Part shown: positions 25,011 through 35,100 of the stretch, piece after piece
How the letters are laid out: each line of letters starts with the position of its first letter
How positions within the stretch are numbered: the first letter of the stretch is position 1
DNA from: JAXGMV01 sp040772085
GTDB lineage: Bacteria > Chloroflexota > Anaerolineae > Anaerolineales > Anaerolineaceae
DNA: 64,000 nucleotides
Direction of reading: 5' to 3'
Assembly: GCA_040772085.1 (NCBI GenBank)
Contig: JAXGYU010000001.1
Coordinates: 868,001 to 932,000, forward strand
Translations under genes and position numbers: made by a program
The notes under the pieces: model-generated
Told to the model about the DNA's origin: nothing
Database searches by the model: none
The model's input: only the letters and a program-made list of their open reading frames with translations

Positions 25011-26466
25011 GCCTACCATCTATGAGATCTCATCTCCAGGCCGCGTTGGCGTCAAGTATCCTGACCTGGATACCAAAAAATACGCGCTCCCCAAGGGATT
25101 CGTCCGCGAAGACCTGGCTTTCCCCGAACTGAGCGAATTTGACGTCGTCCGTCACTTCACCAACCTTTCGCACCTGAACTACTGCATCGACCAGGGCATT
25201 TACCCGCTTGGGTCTTGCACCATGAAGTACAACCCGAAGATCAACGAGCACGCAGCCCGCTTGAGCGGGTTCGCCAACATTCACCCATTGCAGCCGATCG
25301 AAACCATTCAGGGCGCGCTGGCGCTGATGTATCAATTGCAGACCTGGCTGGCTGAGATCGCTGGTCTCGATGAGGTCTCCCTGCAGCCGGCTGCCGGCGC
25401 GCATGGTGAGTTCACCGGTGTGATGATCATCCGCGCCTACCACCTGGCACGGCGTGACAAGAAACGCACCAAGATCCTGATCCCCGACTCCGCGCATGGC
25501 ACCAACCCTGCCACGACCTCCATGGCTGGCTATGAGGTCGTCAACCTGCCGACCACTGCTGCCGGCAATGTCGATCTCGAAGCGCTACAAGCTGTCTGCG
25601 ATGATACCGTCGCCGCTTTGATGCTGACCAATCCCAACACGCTTGGTCTGTTTGATGAGAATATCCTCGAGGTGACCAAAATCGTTCACAAAGCTGGCGG
25701 CCTGGTCTATGGCGATGGCGCGAATATGAACGCGCTGCTCGGCGTCGCACAGCCCGGAAAACTGGGCATCGATGTGATGCACTATAACCTGCACAAGACC
25801 TTCTCCACCCCGCACGGCGGCGGCGGACCAGGTTCCGGACCAGTCGCGGTCACCAAAAAACTGGCGAAATTCCTGCCCGGTCCAAATGTGACCATCCTCG
25901 AAGAGGGCACCGAGGACGTGCCGCCGCTCTTTGGCTTCTACATGCCAGAAAAGAGTATCGGACGCGTCAAATCCTTCTTCGGCCATTTTGGCATGGTTGT
26001 CAGGGCATTCACATACATCAGCATGCATGGACCGGAAGGTCTGCGCAAGATCTCTGAGAACGCGGTCCTGAACGCAAACTACATGATGGCCAAATTGAAA
26101 GGTGCCTACACCTTACCCTATGACCGTATCTGCAAGCATGAATTCGTCCTTGAAGGTCACTGGGCGGATGTTCCAGGTGTCCACGCGCTCGATATCGCCA
26201 AACGGCTGATCGATTACGGCGTGCACCCGCCGACGAACTACTTCCCGCTGATCGTGCCGGAAGCTCTGATGATCGAACCGACCGAAACCGAACCCAAGCA
26301 GGCACTCGATCTTTATATCGATGCGATGCTGAAGATCGCTGAGGAAGCCCGAAATGACCCGGATCTGCTGAAGACAGCGCCGCATACGACGCCAGTCAGC
26401 CGCCTGGACGAGGTCAAGGCAGCCCGGGATCTGGTGCTGTGCTGCTGGATTCCTGAAGACCTGTAA
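25003..26466 (+). CDS. gcvPB: Glycine dehydrogenase (decarboxylating) subunit 2
   Basis: The 487-residue C-terminal half of the split P protein carrying the PLP lysine in NLHKTFSTPHGGGGPG. Other conserved blocks are YPLGSCTMKYNPK near 70 and AHGTNPATTSMAGYEV near 165. AGGAGG 6 bp before ATG, inside the end of gcvPA, gives coupled translation. The last gene of the unit; a terminator follows 20 bp on. Confidence 0.96.
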   Translation: MSEPTIYEISSPGRVGVKYPDLDTKKYALPKGFVREDLAFPELSEFDVVRHFTNLSHLNYCIDQGIYPLGSCTMKYNPKINEHAARLSGFANIHPLQPIETIQGALALMYQLQTWLAEIAGLDEVSLQPAAGAHGEFTGVMIIRAYHLARRDKKRTKILIPDSAHGTNPATTSMAGYEVVNLPTTAAGNVDLEALQAVCDDTVAALMLTNPNTLGLFDENILEVTKIVHKAGGLVYGDGANMNALLGVAQPGKLGIDVMHYNLHKTFSTPHGGGGPGSGPVAVTKKLAKFLPGPNVTILEEGTEDVPPLFGFYMPEKSIGRVKSFFGHFGMVVRAFTYISMHGPEGLRKISENAVLNANYMMAKLKGAYTLPYDRICKHEFVLEGHWADVPGVHALDIAKRLIDYGVHPPTNYFPLIVPEALMIEPTETEPKQALDLYIDAMLKIAEEARNDPDLLKTAPHTTPVSRLDEVKAARDLVLCCWIPEDL

Positions 26467-26486
26467 GCCTTTCTGGCTTAAGACAT

Positions 26487-26517
26487 GAAAACATCTCACA
26501 AAATGTGAGATGTTTTC
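26487..26517. terminator. Bidirectional terminator between gcvPB and alaS
   Basis: A 13-bp inverted repeat GAAAACATCTCAC/complement with loop AAAAT and T-rich ends on both strands, lying between the convergent stops. Confidence 0.85.
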
Positions 26518-26537
26518 TTATGTACCTAATCTTTCGA

Positions 26538-29279
26538 CTACTTAGTGTGTTCCAGCAGATACTGCTTCGCTTTATCCAGCGCGTTATCGATGCCGGCCGA
26601 ATTCTTGCCGCCAGCCTGCGCCATAGAGGGTTTTCCGCCGCCGCCGCCGGAAATCTCACGAGCTATATGGCGAATCATATCGACCGCGCTGATCCCCTTG
26701 CTGACCAGGTCATCCGTAACGACAACCAGGAGCGAAGGATTGCCATCCTTGAGACTGCCCAGAACAGCTACGCCGCTGCCATACATCTTTTTGAATTGGT
26801 CCCCCATCAGGCGCATCTGGTCAATATCAGCATTGTCTATGCGCACTTTGAGCAGTTTCACATCGTTGACCAGGTCAACTTCCACCAGTTGGCGCTGGAA
26901 TGTTTCCATCAATTCCTTCTGCCGCTGGCTGGCAACCTCACGCATGAGCTGTATATTTTCCTCGGTCAGGCTGGCAATTTTCTCGGGAAGTTCCGGATAA
27001 ACTGCCTGTACCAGGGAACTGACCTTCTGCAGGATATTGGCGCGTTCCTTCAATTGCTGGTACGCCATATCACCGGTCCAGGCTTCGATACGGCGGACGC
27101 CTGCCGCGATGCTGCTTTCACTCGCAATGACAAACAACCCAATTTCGGACGTATTAGACACATGTGTGCCGCCGCATAACTCGTATGAGGAAAGGACTTC
27201 GTCGCCGAATGATATCGTCCTCACGGATTCGCCGTATTTCTCTCCGAACAATGCCGTCGCGCCTTCGTTGATCGCCTCATCAAGTGATTTGACGACGATG
27301 CGGAGCGGATAGGCGGCGTAAATGGCTTTGTTTACCCCAGCCTCAATTTCTGCCAGTTGCTGCTGTGTCAGCGCCTGAGGATAGTTGAAGTCAAAGCGCA
27401 GCCGTTCCGGCGAGACAAGCGAACCGGACTGATGGACCTCAGCACCCAGCACCTTGCGCAGCTCGGCATGGAGAATATGGGTCGCGGTATGGTTGCGCCT
27501 GATGCGGTTGCGCCGCTGAAGATCCGTGCGCAATTGTGCCTGGTCACCCAGTGCTGGCGTGCCGGAGATCACCTTTCCATGATGGACGATTAAGCCTGCT
27601 GCTGGTTTCTCCGCGCTGTCCAGCCTGATTTCCCAGCTCGCTGGCTCGGTTCCGCCAGTGAGCGTACCATGATCCGTCTGCTGACCGCCGGATTCAATGT
27701 ACATATTGGTTGCCGGCAAAACAACATAAACGTCATCACCGACAGACGCTTGTTCAACGCGTTCGCCGTCCACCACCAACGCGAGGAGTGGACCGGTAAG
27801 CTGTGAAGTACTGTAAGGGTCATAGAAAACACCGCTCGCTGGCAGTTGACCAGTAGCAATCAGGTCCTCCGCAAGTTCGCGGTAGAAATCGACTGCTTCG
27901 CCGCCCATGATACCCATCGCCTTGCCGGCACCGGAAGCGATATGATGCGCTTCCATGGCTTTCTTGAAGCCGTCGACGTCCACATCAATATCATGTTCCC
28001 GGACGATGTCACGGGTAATCTCGAGCGGCAGACCGTGGGTTGCGTAAAGGTCAAAAGCGAGGCTGCCTTCGAGCAAATTGCTGCCCGAGCGCTTGACGCT
28101 CTCAATCTCCTGTTCAAGCACGCTCAAGCCGTGCTCGACCGTGCGCGCGAACCGCACTTCCTCGCGCGTGATGTTATCGATAATAGCTTTTTCATGCTTG
28201 AGCAGTTCGGGGAAAGCATGCTGATAGTCATCAATAACCACCTGCGCGATTTTCGCCAGGAATGGTTCGGTCAGGCTGATCTTCCGGCCAAATAACGCCG
28301 CCCGGCGGATGATCATCCGGCAGACGTAGTTGCGGCCGGTATTGCCGGGAATGACACCATCGGCGATCATGAATGCGGCAGCCCTGGCATGGTCGGCAAT
28401 CACACGGTACGGCGTCAAGTCGCGCTCCCGTTCCTCGTCCGTTGCGCCATTCAGCTTTTGCGTCTCCTGGATCAATGGCAACAGCAAATCAGTCTTGAAA
28501 TTGGAATACACGCCTTGCAGCAGGCTCGTCAGGCGCTCAAGTCCCATGCCGGTATCGACATGCTTTTGAGGCAATGGAATCAGTTCGGTCGCGCTGATAC
28601 GGTTGTATTGAATGAAAACCAGATTCCAGAATTCGATAATGCGCCGGCAGTCGCCATTCACCCGGCAGACATGCCCAGGTTCGTGCTGCTTGTCGCAATG
28701 CTCGATACCCAGGTCATAATGGATTTCGCTGCAGGGCCCGCAAGGACCGGTCTCTGCCATTTCCCAGAAGTTATCTTTACGACCCGAGTAAATCACATGG
28801 TCGGCGATCACGCCCGGTTGCGCGCGCCACGCGTCAGCGGCTTCTTCATCTGTTTCGATCTCACCTTTTTCATCCTTGAATACAGTGAACCAGATGCGTT
28901 CCTTGTCAAGTTTGAAGACATTGGTCAGCAGATCCCAGGCGTATGCGACAGCTTCTTTTTTATAGTAATCACCAAACGACCAGTTCCCCAGCATTTCGAA
29001 CATCGTCTGATGCGTGTTGTCTCGGCCGACCTCATCGAGGTCATTATGTTTTCCAGCCACACGGATACACTTTTGCGAGTTGACCGCGCGGTTATATGGG
29101 CGGACGTCCATGCCCAGGAAAACATCCTTAAACTGGACCATGCCGGCATTGGTAAAAAGTAAGGTCTTGTCGTTGCCAGGTACAACGGAAGCTGAGCGGA
29201 CAAAAGTATGCCCGCGTTCAACAAAGTAATCGATGAATGCTTTTCTGATCTCATGACCAGAGAGTGATGTCGGTTCCAT
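26538..29279 (-). CDS. alaS: Alanine--tRNA ligase
   Basis: A 913-residue class-II synthetase. The N-terminal catalytic core starts at the motif RKAFIDYFVERGHTFVRSASVVP. The editing domain shows HTATHILHAELRKVLG and CGGTHVSNTSEIG (zinc/editing ligands). The C-Ala domain carries the glycine loop GGGGGKPSMAQAGG. An insertion with Cys/His (CDKQHEPGHVC near 200) is typical of some bacterial AlaRS. ATG 29279 is chosen over the upstream TTG codons, as MEPTSLSGHEIR matches the family N-terminus. Confidence 0.96.
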   Translation of the reverse strand: MEPTSLSGHEIRKAFIDYFVERGHTFVRSASVVPGNDKTLLFTNAGMVQFKDVFLGMDVRPYNRAVNSQKCIRVAGKHNDLDEVGRDNTHQTMFEMLGNWSFGDYYKKEAVAYAWDLLTNVFKLDKERIWFTVFKDEKGEIETDEEAADAWRAQPGVIADHVIYSGRKDNFWEMAETGPCGPCSEIHYDLGIEHCDKQHEPGHVCRVNGDCRRIIEFWNLVFIQYNRISATELIPLPQKHVDTGMGLERLTSLLQGVYSNFKTDLLLPLIQETQKLNGATDEERERDLTPYRVIADHARAAAFMIADGVIPGNTGRNYVCRMIIRRAALFGRKISLTEPFLAKIAQVVIDDYQHAFPELLKHEKAIIDNITREEVRFARTVEHGLSVLEQEIESVKRSGSNLLEGSLAFDLYATHGLPLEITRDIVREHDIDVDVDGFKKAMEAHHIASGAGKAMGIMGGEAVDFYRELAEDLIATGQLPASGVFYDPYSTSQLTGPLLALVVDGERVEQASVGDDVYVVLPATNMYIESGGQQTDHGTLTGGTEPASWEIRLDSAEKPAAGLIVHHGKVISGTPALGDQAQLRTDLQRRNRIRRNHTATHILHAELRKVLGAEVHQSGSLVSPERLRFDFNYPQALTQQQLAEIEAGVNKAIYAAYPLRIVVKSLDEAINEGATALFGEKYGESVRTISFGDEVLSSYELCGGTHVSNTSEIGLFVIASESSIAAGVRRIEAWTGDMAYQQLKERANILQKVSSLVQAVYPELPEKIASLTEENIQLMREVASQRQKELMETFQRQLVEVDLVNDVKLLKVRIDNADIDQMRLMGDQFKKMYGSGVAVLGSLKDGNPSLLVVVTDDLVSKGISAVDMIRHIAREISGGGGGKPSMAQAGGKNSAGIDNALDKAKQYLLEHTK

Positions 29280-29313
29280 AAATGTCTCTCTCAACAAGAC
29301 TTAATGATTAGCG

Positions 29314-29342
29314 ATTATACGCCATCCAATATCCGCAGGCAA
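29314..29342 (-). promoter_or_regulatory. Sigma-70-type promoter of alaS
   Basis: Minus-strand TTGCCT (29342-29337), a 17-bp spacer and TATAAT (29319-29314), about 35 bp before the ATG. It overlaps the tail of the peptidase-operon region, just past that operon's terminator. Confidence 0.65.
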
Positions 29343-29344
29343 TA

Positions 29345-29380
29345 AAACAGCATCACCGGTCACTTACAGGGATGCTGTTT
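29345..29380 (-). terminator. Terminator of the TPR/peptidase operon
   Basis: A 10-bp stem AAACAGCATC/GATGCTGTTT with a 16-nt loop and TTTTATT after it on the minus strand, 24 bp past the peptidase stop. Confidence 0.65.
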
Positions 29381-29403
29381 AATGCGTCGATTTTTAGATC
29401 AAT

Positions 29404-32127
29404 TTAGCGCGAGATTGCCAGCTTCGTCATCTTGCCCTCGTTGTTGAATGTCACCCGGGCGAAGTGATAATGTGTGCGCTGATCCTGACTGATCTGCTTT
29501 TTGATCGTGACTTTGGTCGGCCGCTGTCCCTGCTCAATGACCGGGGACTGATCAATGCCATTCTTGCCGATGCTCTTCAACACCTGGGTCGTATAGGACA
29601 TCTCCCCGCCGGATAGACCGGGCAGGTACGAGTCAACGATCACTTTGGCTTCCTGGAGCAGCTTCTGCGGGAAGGACTTTTCCTCATCCCCCTGGAGCTC
29701 TGGAAGGTCGCTCAGGATGTTGATTTTTTCAGTCTGATGCGTTCTGATGATGCGCGTGCCCTTCTTGGACATCGCTCCGCTGCCAAAGAGCGGATCACCC
29801 AGCAAAACAAAGGAGAGCAAGGTCTTCTGGTCTTCCCCATCGAGCAAGTTTTGTCGGCGTTTCATTTCCTCGACAAAGTCGATTTTTGCCCGCAGGAACG
29901 CTTCGCCGGCGCCATGGCCATTGTTGAAATATTTCCAGAACAGGGATGCCAGCAAGTCGGCGCCGATCAGTGGTGTGCTGATGGAGCCGTACGCAATACA
30001 GGTCGAGCCAATGAAGCAATTCGCCCCAGCCGACATGAATTTTAATGAAATCGCGGTCGCGTCGTTTTTGTCGAAGATATTCGCGCCATAACAGGCTTCT
30101 GAGAAGACAACCCGTTTTTGCAGATTGCTAGCCCTGATTAGGTTCGGCGCCAGCGCGATGGGATAGTCGGCACCGCTGACTGGATCAAGAACATCACGCT
30201 GTCCGTACCAGTTTGGTGAGTCTTCCGTGCCATGCAGGTTGAAATAGGCGTAAGGCGCGTCGTTGAAAGGCTCGGCGCCGATCGAATCGTAGGTATGCGG
30301 CGGTGAAATCCGCATCTGCTCCGGTTTGCCGATTTCGTCGAAGACCGAGATGGACGCACGTCGCCAAACCGAGGCTGTATAGCCGAAATTGTCTGGTGCT
30401 TTTGACTTCTTGAAGAATTTCACCCGGCTGAAAAACTGCCTGATGATATTGGCGATCGTCACCAATGTCGTCGGATTGAAGGTTGGCTGGGTTGTCGGTC
30501 TGGCAGGAGGTGTTGGCACCTGTGTCGGAGGCGGAGCTACCGGCGTAACAGGCTGTGGTGTCGCTCCGCCCATGTACATGCCTGTGATCTTGCGCAGTTG
30601 CACAAGCAGCAGCCCACCGTCGTTCTGGTTATCGTCAGGGATTCTGCCAAGCTGCCAGTCAGGAATAAAGTAGTCCTTGTCAGCAGAAGCGTAGGGGTTA
30701 TCTGAATATACGAACGAATCGACATCGTCGGTCGGATTTTGCAGTTTATGGAATGGGACGATGCTGTCACCGCCGACGATCAGCACCGCACCAATCATCG
30801 AGCCTTTTTTGCTCAGGCTTTTGTCCAGCTCAATCATCGCCATCTTGATCTTCATGGGGTCAAGAGAATCGATTGGGCTCAGTCCAAACTTAAGCATGCT
30901 GTCCGCGTCGTCCGGATAGAAGACAACTGATCCCCAGCCTGTTTTGTTCCTGACGGCCGCGGAGAGTTTGCTAATCTCGTTGTGCAGTACCTGACTGGTA
31001 TTGCCGCCATATTTGGCGTCAATCTGCTTTTTGCTGGTCAGAACGACATAGACAGGGTAACGGCCATCGGACTTTTGCAGTTCAGGCCGTCCGAGTTTCT
31101 TTGTCAGCTTGACGTAAATTTCGTCAGCAGGGATGGGTTCTTCGGTGAAGTCCGGCGCCATATCGACCGCGGGATAGATCGGCTGCGTCATTTCAATATG
31201 CCGGCGTGGGTCTTGCCCCATTGCCATATCCTTGGCAGTCGGCAGTTGAACGACATGATCTTCCGATTTCGGATAGCCCTTCGAGGAGTCACCCTCTGTC
31301 AGCGTCGTCCAACCGAAGTATTGCGCGACCTCAAACGGGACGGCAACATCCAGGGGAATTTCAAGCTGTTCGGGCCACATGGGCTTGTAGCGGAAACCGG
31401 TTCCCCATAATCTCTTGGCGGCAATCGCTGAAGGATCACTCACCACGCAACCATGCAGCAACTGCATACCGCCGGCATCATCGTTGGTCGCGACGCGTAA
31501 TTCGGCGAGCACCAGCGCGAACTGCAGGCAATCCGGCCAGCGTTTGTGGTAAGACTCTGCCAGTTTACGTGCGGTGAGCAGGTCGGATTGCTGCTGGGTC
31601 AGCAACAGGTGCAGCAGCGCGGTCAGGACAAAATTCGGCTTGAGATTGAGAACCTGATGCAGCAGGACTTCGGATTTGGCGTATTTCTTTTCGCGGTAGA
31701 ACATGTAAGCAGATTTCAAAAGTGACGGCCAGCCGATGACATTTTCATTGCCTTCCGCTTCAGGGTTCAGGACGTAATTTGAAATCTGGCTCAGATAGAC
31801 GTCACGGTAGCCTTTGCCCTGCTGCCTGCGGATGTCTTCCAGAAGCTGGATGACATCAAGGTTCAGCGGATCTCGGGCGATCACCTTATAGGCAATCTGG
31901 GTCGCGTCTTCCACCCTGTTATCCAGCAAATGCGCTTCGGCGAGCAAAGTTGTAATTTCAATGTCACCCGGGTAAATGGCCAGCCAGTTGCCTGCCAACT
32001 CACGCGCAAAGCGGAGACTCTTCGTCCTGAGCGCTACCTTCAGCATATCAATCAACTGGTCACGACTGATGACCTTGTTGTTCGGTTTGTTTTCAGATGC
32101 TGATTTGCCCAGATTGAATAGTCCCAT
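29404..32127 (-). CDS. TPR protein with caspase-fold cysteine peptidase domain (C25/gingipain-like)
   Basis: A 907-residue protein without signal peptide or membrane segment, so presumably cytoplasmic. Residues about 20-240 are TPR-like helices. The peptidase-like part spans about 355-790: a Rossmann-like start (VYVVLTSKKQID), IPDWQLGRIPDD as in C25 proteases, then His632-Gly in FNLHG and Cys679 in VVFSEACYG. This is the His/Cys dyad arrangement of clan CD, and it is followed by the family-like LLGDPLFG. A Pro/Thr-rich linker (about 522-555) interrupts the domain. The last ~110 residues may be a beta domain. It is the final gene of the sigma-54-driven operon, 17 bp after the giant TPR gene. 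Substrate and activation signal are unknown; the fold assignment is from motifs only. Confidence 0.75.
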   Translation of the reverse strand: MGLFNLGKSASENKPNNKVISRDQLIDMLKVALRTKSLRFARELAGNWLAIYPGDIEITTLLAEAHLLDNRVEDATQIAYKVIARDPLNLDVIQLLEDIRRQQGKGYRDVYLSQISNYVLNPEAEGNENVIGWPSLLKSAYMFYREKKYAKSEVLLHQVLNLKPNFVLTALLHLLLTQQQSDLLTARKLAESYHKRWPDCLQFALVLAELRVATNDDAGGMQLLHGCVVSDPSAIAAKRLWGTGFRYKPMWPEQLEIPLDVAVPFEVAQYFGWTTLTEGDSSKGYPKSEDHVVQLPTAKDMAMGQDPRRHIEMTQPIYPAVDMAPDFTEEPIPADEIYVKLTKKLGRPELQKSDGRYPVYVVLTSKKQIDAKYGGNTSQVLHNEISKLSAAVRNKTGWGSVVFYPDDADSMLKFGLSPIDSLDPMKIKMAMIELDKSLSKKGSMIGAVLIVGGDSIVPFHKLQNPTDDVDSFVYSDNPYASADKDYFIPDWQLGRIPDDNQNDGGLLLVQLRKITGMYMGGATPQPVTPVAPPPTQVPTPPARPTTQPTFNPTTLVTIANIIRQFFSRVKFFKKSKAPDNFGYTASVWRRASISVFDEIGKPEQMRISPPHTYDSIGAEPFNDAPYAYFNLHGTEDSPNWYGQRDVLDPVSGADYPIALAPNLIRASNLQKRVVFSEACYGANIFDKNDATAISLKFMSAGANCFIGSTCIAYGSISTPLIGADLLASLFWKYFNNGHGAGEAFLRAKIDFVEEMKRRQNLLDGEDQKTLLSFVLLGDPLFGSGAMSKKGTRIIRTHQTEKINILSDLPELQGDEEKSFPQKLLQEAKVIVDSYLPGLSGGEMSYTTQVLKSIGKNGIDQSPVIEQGQRPTKVTIKKQISQDQRTHYHFARVTFNNEGKMTKLAISR

Positions 32128-32144
32128 GATTAACCAATCTCCGC

Positions 32145-35100
32145 TTACGAGTTGTGTACCAGATTAAGTGCAATAATCGCGCCAAGTTGACGGCGTATCT
32201 TTAGATCGTCCGGAGCGAGCTGAGAGGCCTTACGCAGCATCGCTTCCGCGCCGTGCAGGTCCCGGTTTTCACGCATCACGTTTGCCAATAAAACATAGCC
32301 CTCGACGTCGTCCGGGAAGCGCTCGATGAGCTGCTGGAATGCTTGCAGCGCCTGGTTATATTGCCGGCGAGAGAGGTATAACCTGCCTATCTCGTGCAGG
32401 CATTTCGCGTTAGCGGGGTTTATTTCAAGTGCCATGCGGTACACCCCGATCGCCACATCAATGGCGCCGCGCTGCTGGTTGATTTCACCGAGAATCTGAT
32501 AAGCGCGCCATAAACCAGGTTTGAGCTTCAGCGCGTTCTGTGCCGCGTTTTCTGCTTCATCGAGTTGTCCGGCTTCGAGATTCACCTCTGCCAGCATCAT
32601 GTAAAGACTGTCATCATAAGGGATGCCGCGCGCCTGAATGTAACCATTGAGCATCTTCCGGGCATCTGACGCACTCTCGAGCTCGCCAGTCAGCTTCAGC
32701 TTCTGTAAATGCATGCTTTCAGGGTCTTTTTCGGCTAGTGAAACCTTGCCCAATAGCTGCGCGGCCTCATTCTTCCTGCCAAGCTTGTTGAGCAATTGTG
32801 CCTTGAGCAGCAGCAACTCTTTGTTAGCGGGGAACATCCTGATCAGGATTTCAATTTCTGATTCAGCCTTCCGCAGATCGTTTTTCGCGAGCAGCACGCG
32901 CCCCTTGTTGACCAGCATTTCTTCAGAATTTGGCATCTGGTTGATGGCAGAATTGCTGACTGACAACGCGGTTTCCAAATCCCCAATGGACTCATAGATA
33001 TTGACCAGATCCAGCCAATATTCAGGCACCTGATTGTTATGCAACAAGAGCCTGTCCAACAACTTAACCGCCTTCTCGAACTGTCCTGCCCGGTTATAGT
33101 GCTCGATTAATTCTCGGGCGAGCTGCTTATTCTCTAGGTTTTCCTCGAGTTGAAGTTCGCTCAATCTAACCAAGTCTTCAACCTCGCCAAGGTCCCTCGC
33201 CATGGCAATCGCCTGAGAGCGCCACTGCTGATGGCGCGGCCAGTATTCAAGTGCCTTGGTCAGGTATCTGAACGCATTTTGCCTGTCGCCGAATTTGTTT
33301 TCTGCCATAGACGCCAGGTACAGGATGAACGGATCATCCGGTTTGCGTTCCAACGCTTTTGCGCTGAAACGCAGGGCTTCCGGCGCATTGGATTTGAGGC
33401 TGAAGATAGCGCAGGCTGTCAACGAAAGTGTGTCCACCTCATGATTACGGTAAATATCTGATAGCTCAGCCTTGTCGAGATGATCAAGGCTGCGGGACAC
33501 AACCAGATTTCGCACACGCATTGTGTCATCAGGAAGCGGGTTATAAAGTTCGTCGGTCGGACCAAGCATCAGAGCCCGCAAGCGATTGACTTCGTCGCCA
33601 TCCCTAAACTTTGTTATCTGGTTGAGGCAAGGCTCCAATAGTCCGTCAATGCGAGACCACGCCGGCATTTCAGCCAGGATTTCCTGATCACCGAATTGAT
33701 TTGTCAGATTAATCTTCGTCTTTATGGCAACCGCGATGTCCAGAATATGCAGATTGACGAGCGGGTGATCGGGCAGCTTGTTTGCCAGTGATCCGAGGTT
33801 CGCGATAACCTGATCAAAAGCATAGGCATCGCTGAGCCAACAATTCGCCAGTACCACCGTTTGCAGCATGTAGGTCTGTTGCAGCAACTGGCTGACGGAC
33901 GCAGTACTCACCTTGCTGATGGATGCCAGCAGCGTCTCAACCTGTTCAATAACGCGCGCTCTCACGTCTGTGTCCGCTATGCTGGCTGTCAAACTGTCAT
34001 GTATCTGCGGATCAGCGAGCAATCCATCGATCAAATGCACTTGTTGGCGCCTGGCCAGTAACTGATGCGAGTCATAATCGCGCAGCAACTGCCAGGCGAG
34101 TTGAGTCCGCAACGAGTAATCATCACCTGTGACACGCTCTTCTGAAATGCGGTTGATTGAGGCGTCAATCTCCCGTGTAGTCTCAATTACCTCGCCAAGG
34201 ATATGCGAAACCAGCGCTCTCATTGCCTGATACGCCGGTAATTTAACAGTCTCCTCACCGAGCAGGCTAGCCGCTGCCGGGTAATCTGCAAGCTGATAGG
34301 CGGCAAATGCCAGATCAAGCTTCACGCCCGCCGGTTCATTGAGTCTGCGAGCAAACTCCGCGCCTAGCAGGGAAGCAGCGTGCTTTTGTTTTACAGGCTC
34401 TCCTCCCGCCGCATCGCATTGTCGATAAATGTCCAGAGCCTCGCGATTGCAGCCTTGGGCCAGCAGCAGGTCGATCAACAACTGCTGGATAATTTTGCTC
34501 TCCGGATAGGTCGTGTTAAGGTCACGTGCCAGATCAAGCGCCTGTTCGGATTGTCCAGAACGATGGAGCAACGAAGCCCGGGCAAATCCACTCTCAGCCG
34601 CAGCCTGACTGCCCTGACCGGAAACCAAGTCAAAGCAGGCTAACGCGCGGTCCCACTCCTCCATCTGTATAAACACCTGCCCGATGCTGTTGATGAGCGC
34701 TGGCTCAGCCTGCACAGTCGCCAGAAGTTTTTCCAGCAGGATGACCGCGTTTGTCCGCTCACCCAGGGTTGAATAGATTCCTGCCAATTTGAGGCTGACA
34801 CGTTTATCGGCCGGATAACTCTTCGCGGCAATCTGAAGCACTTCCTTCGCCTGGTCAGCGTTGCCGCAGCGCGACAATTGTTCCGCGAGCCAAAGTTGCG
34901 TGCTGATTCCCGGCAATGAGTCTGCCACCCGCCTCGCAGACCGGCAAGCATCCTCGTCGAGTCCAGCGGCGGCGAACGCGTAAGTTAGCACCATGCCCGC
35001 GGTAAGGTCGCTGCCCGCTGCGTTCTCAGCCGTTTGCGCGCTCACAATCGCGGCTTCTGCCTCATCATTAGTCAGCGCGTGCAGCGCCAAACCTCGATGA

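Noticed and set aside
29357..29620. Toxin-antitoxin or pore-forming partner next to the caspase-like gene
   Set aside because: No gasdermin-like, pore or toxin frame was found around the TPR/peptidase genes; flanking gene is alaS.
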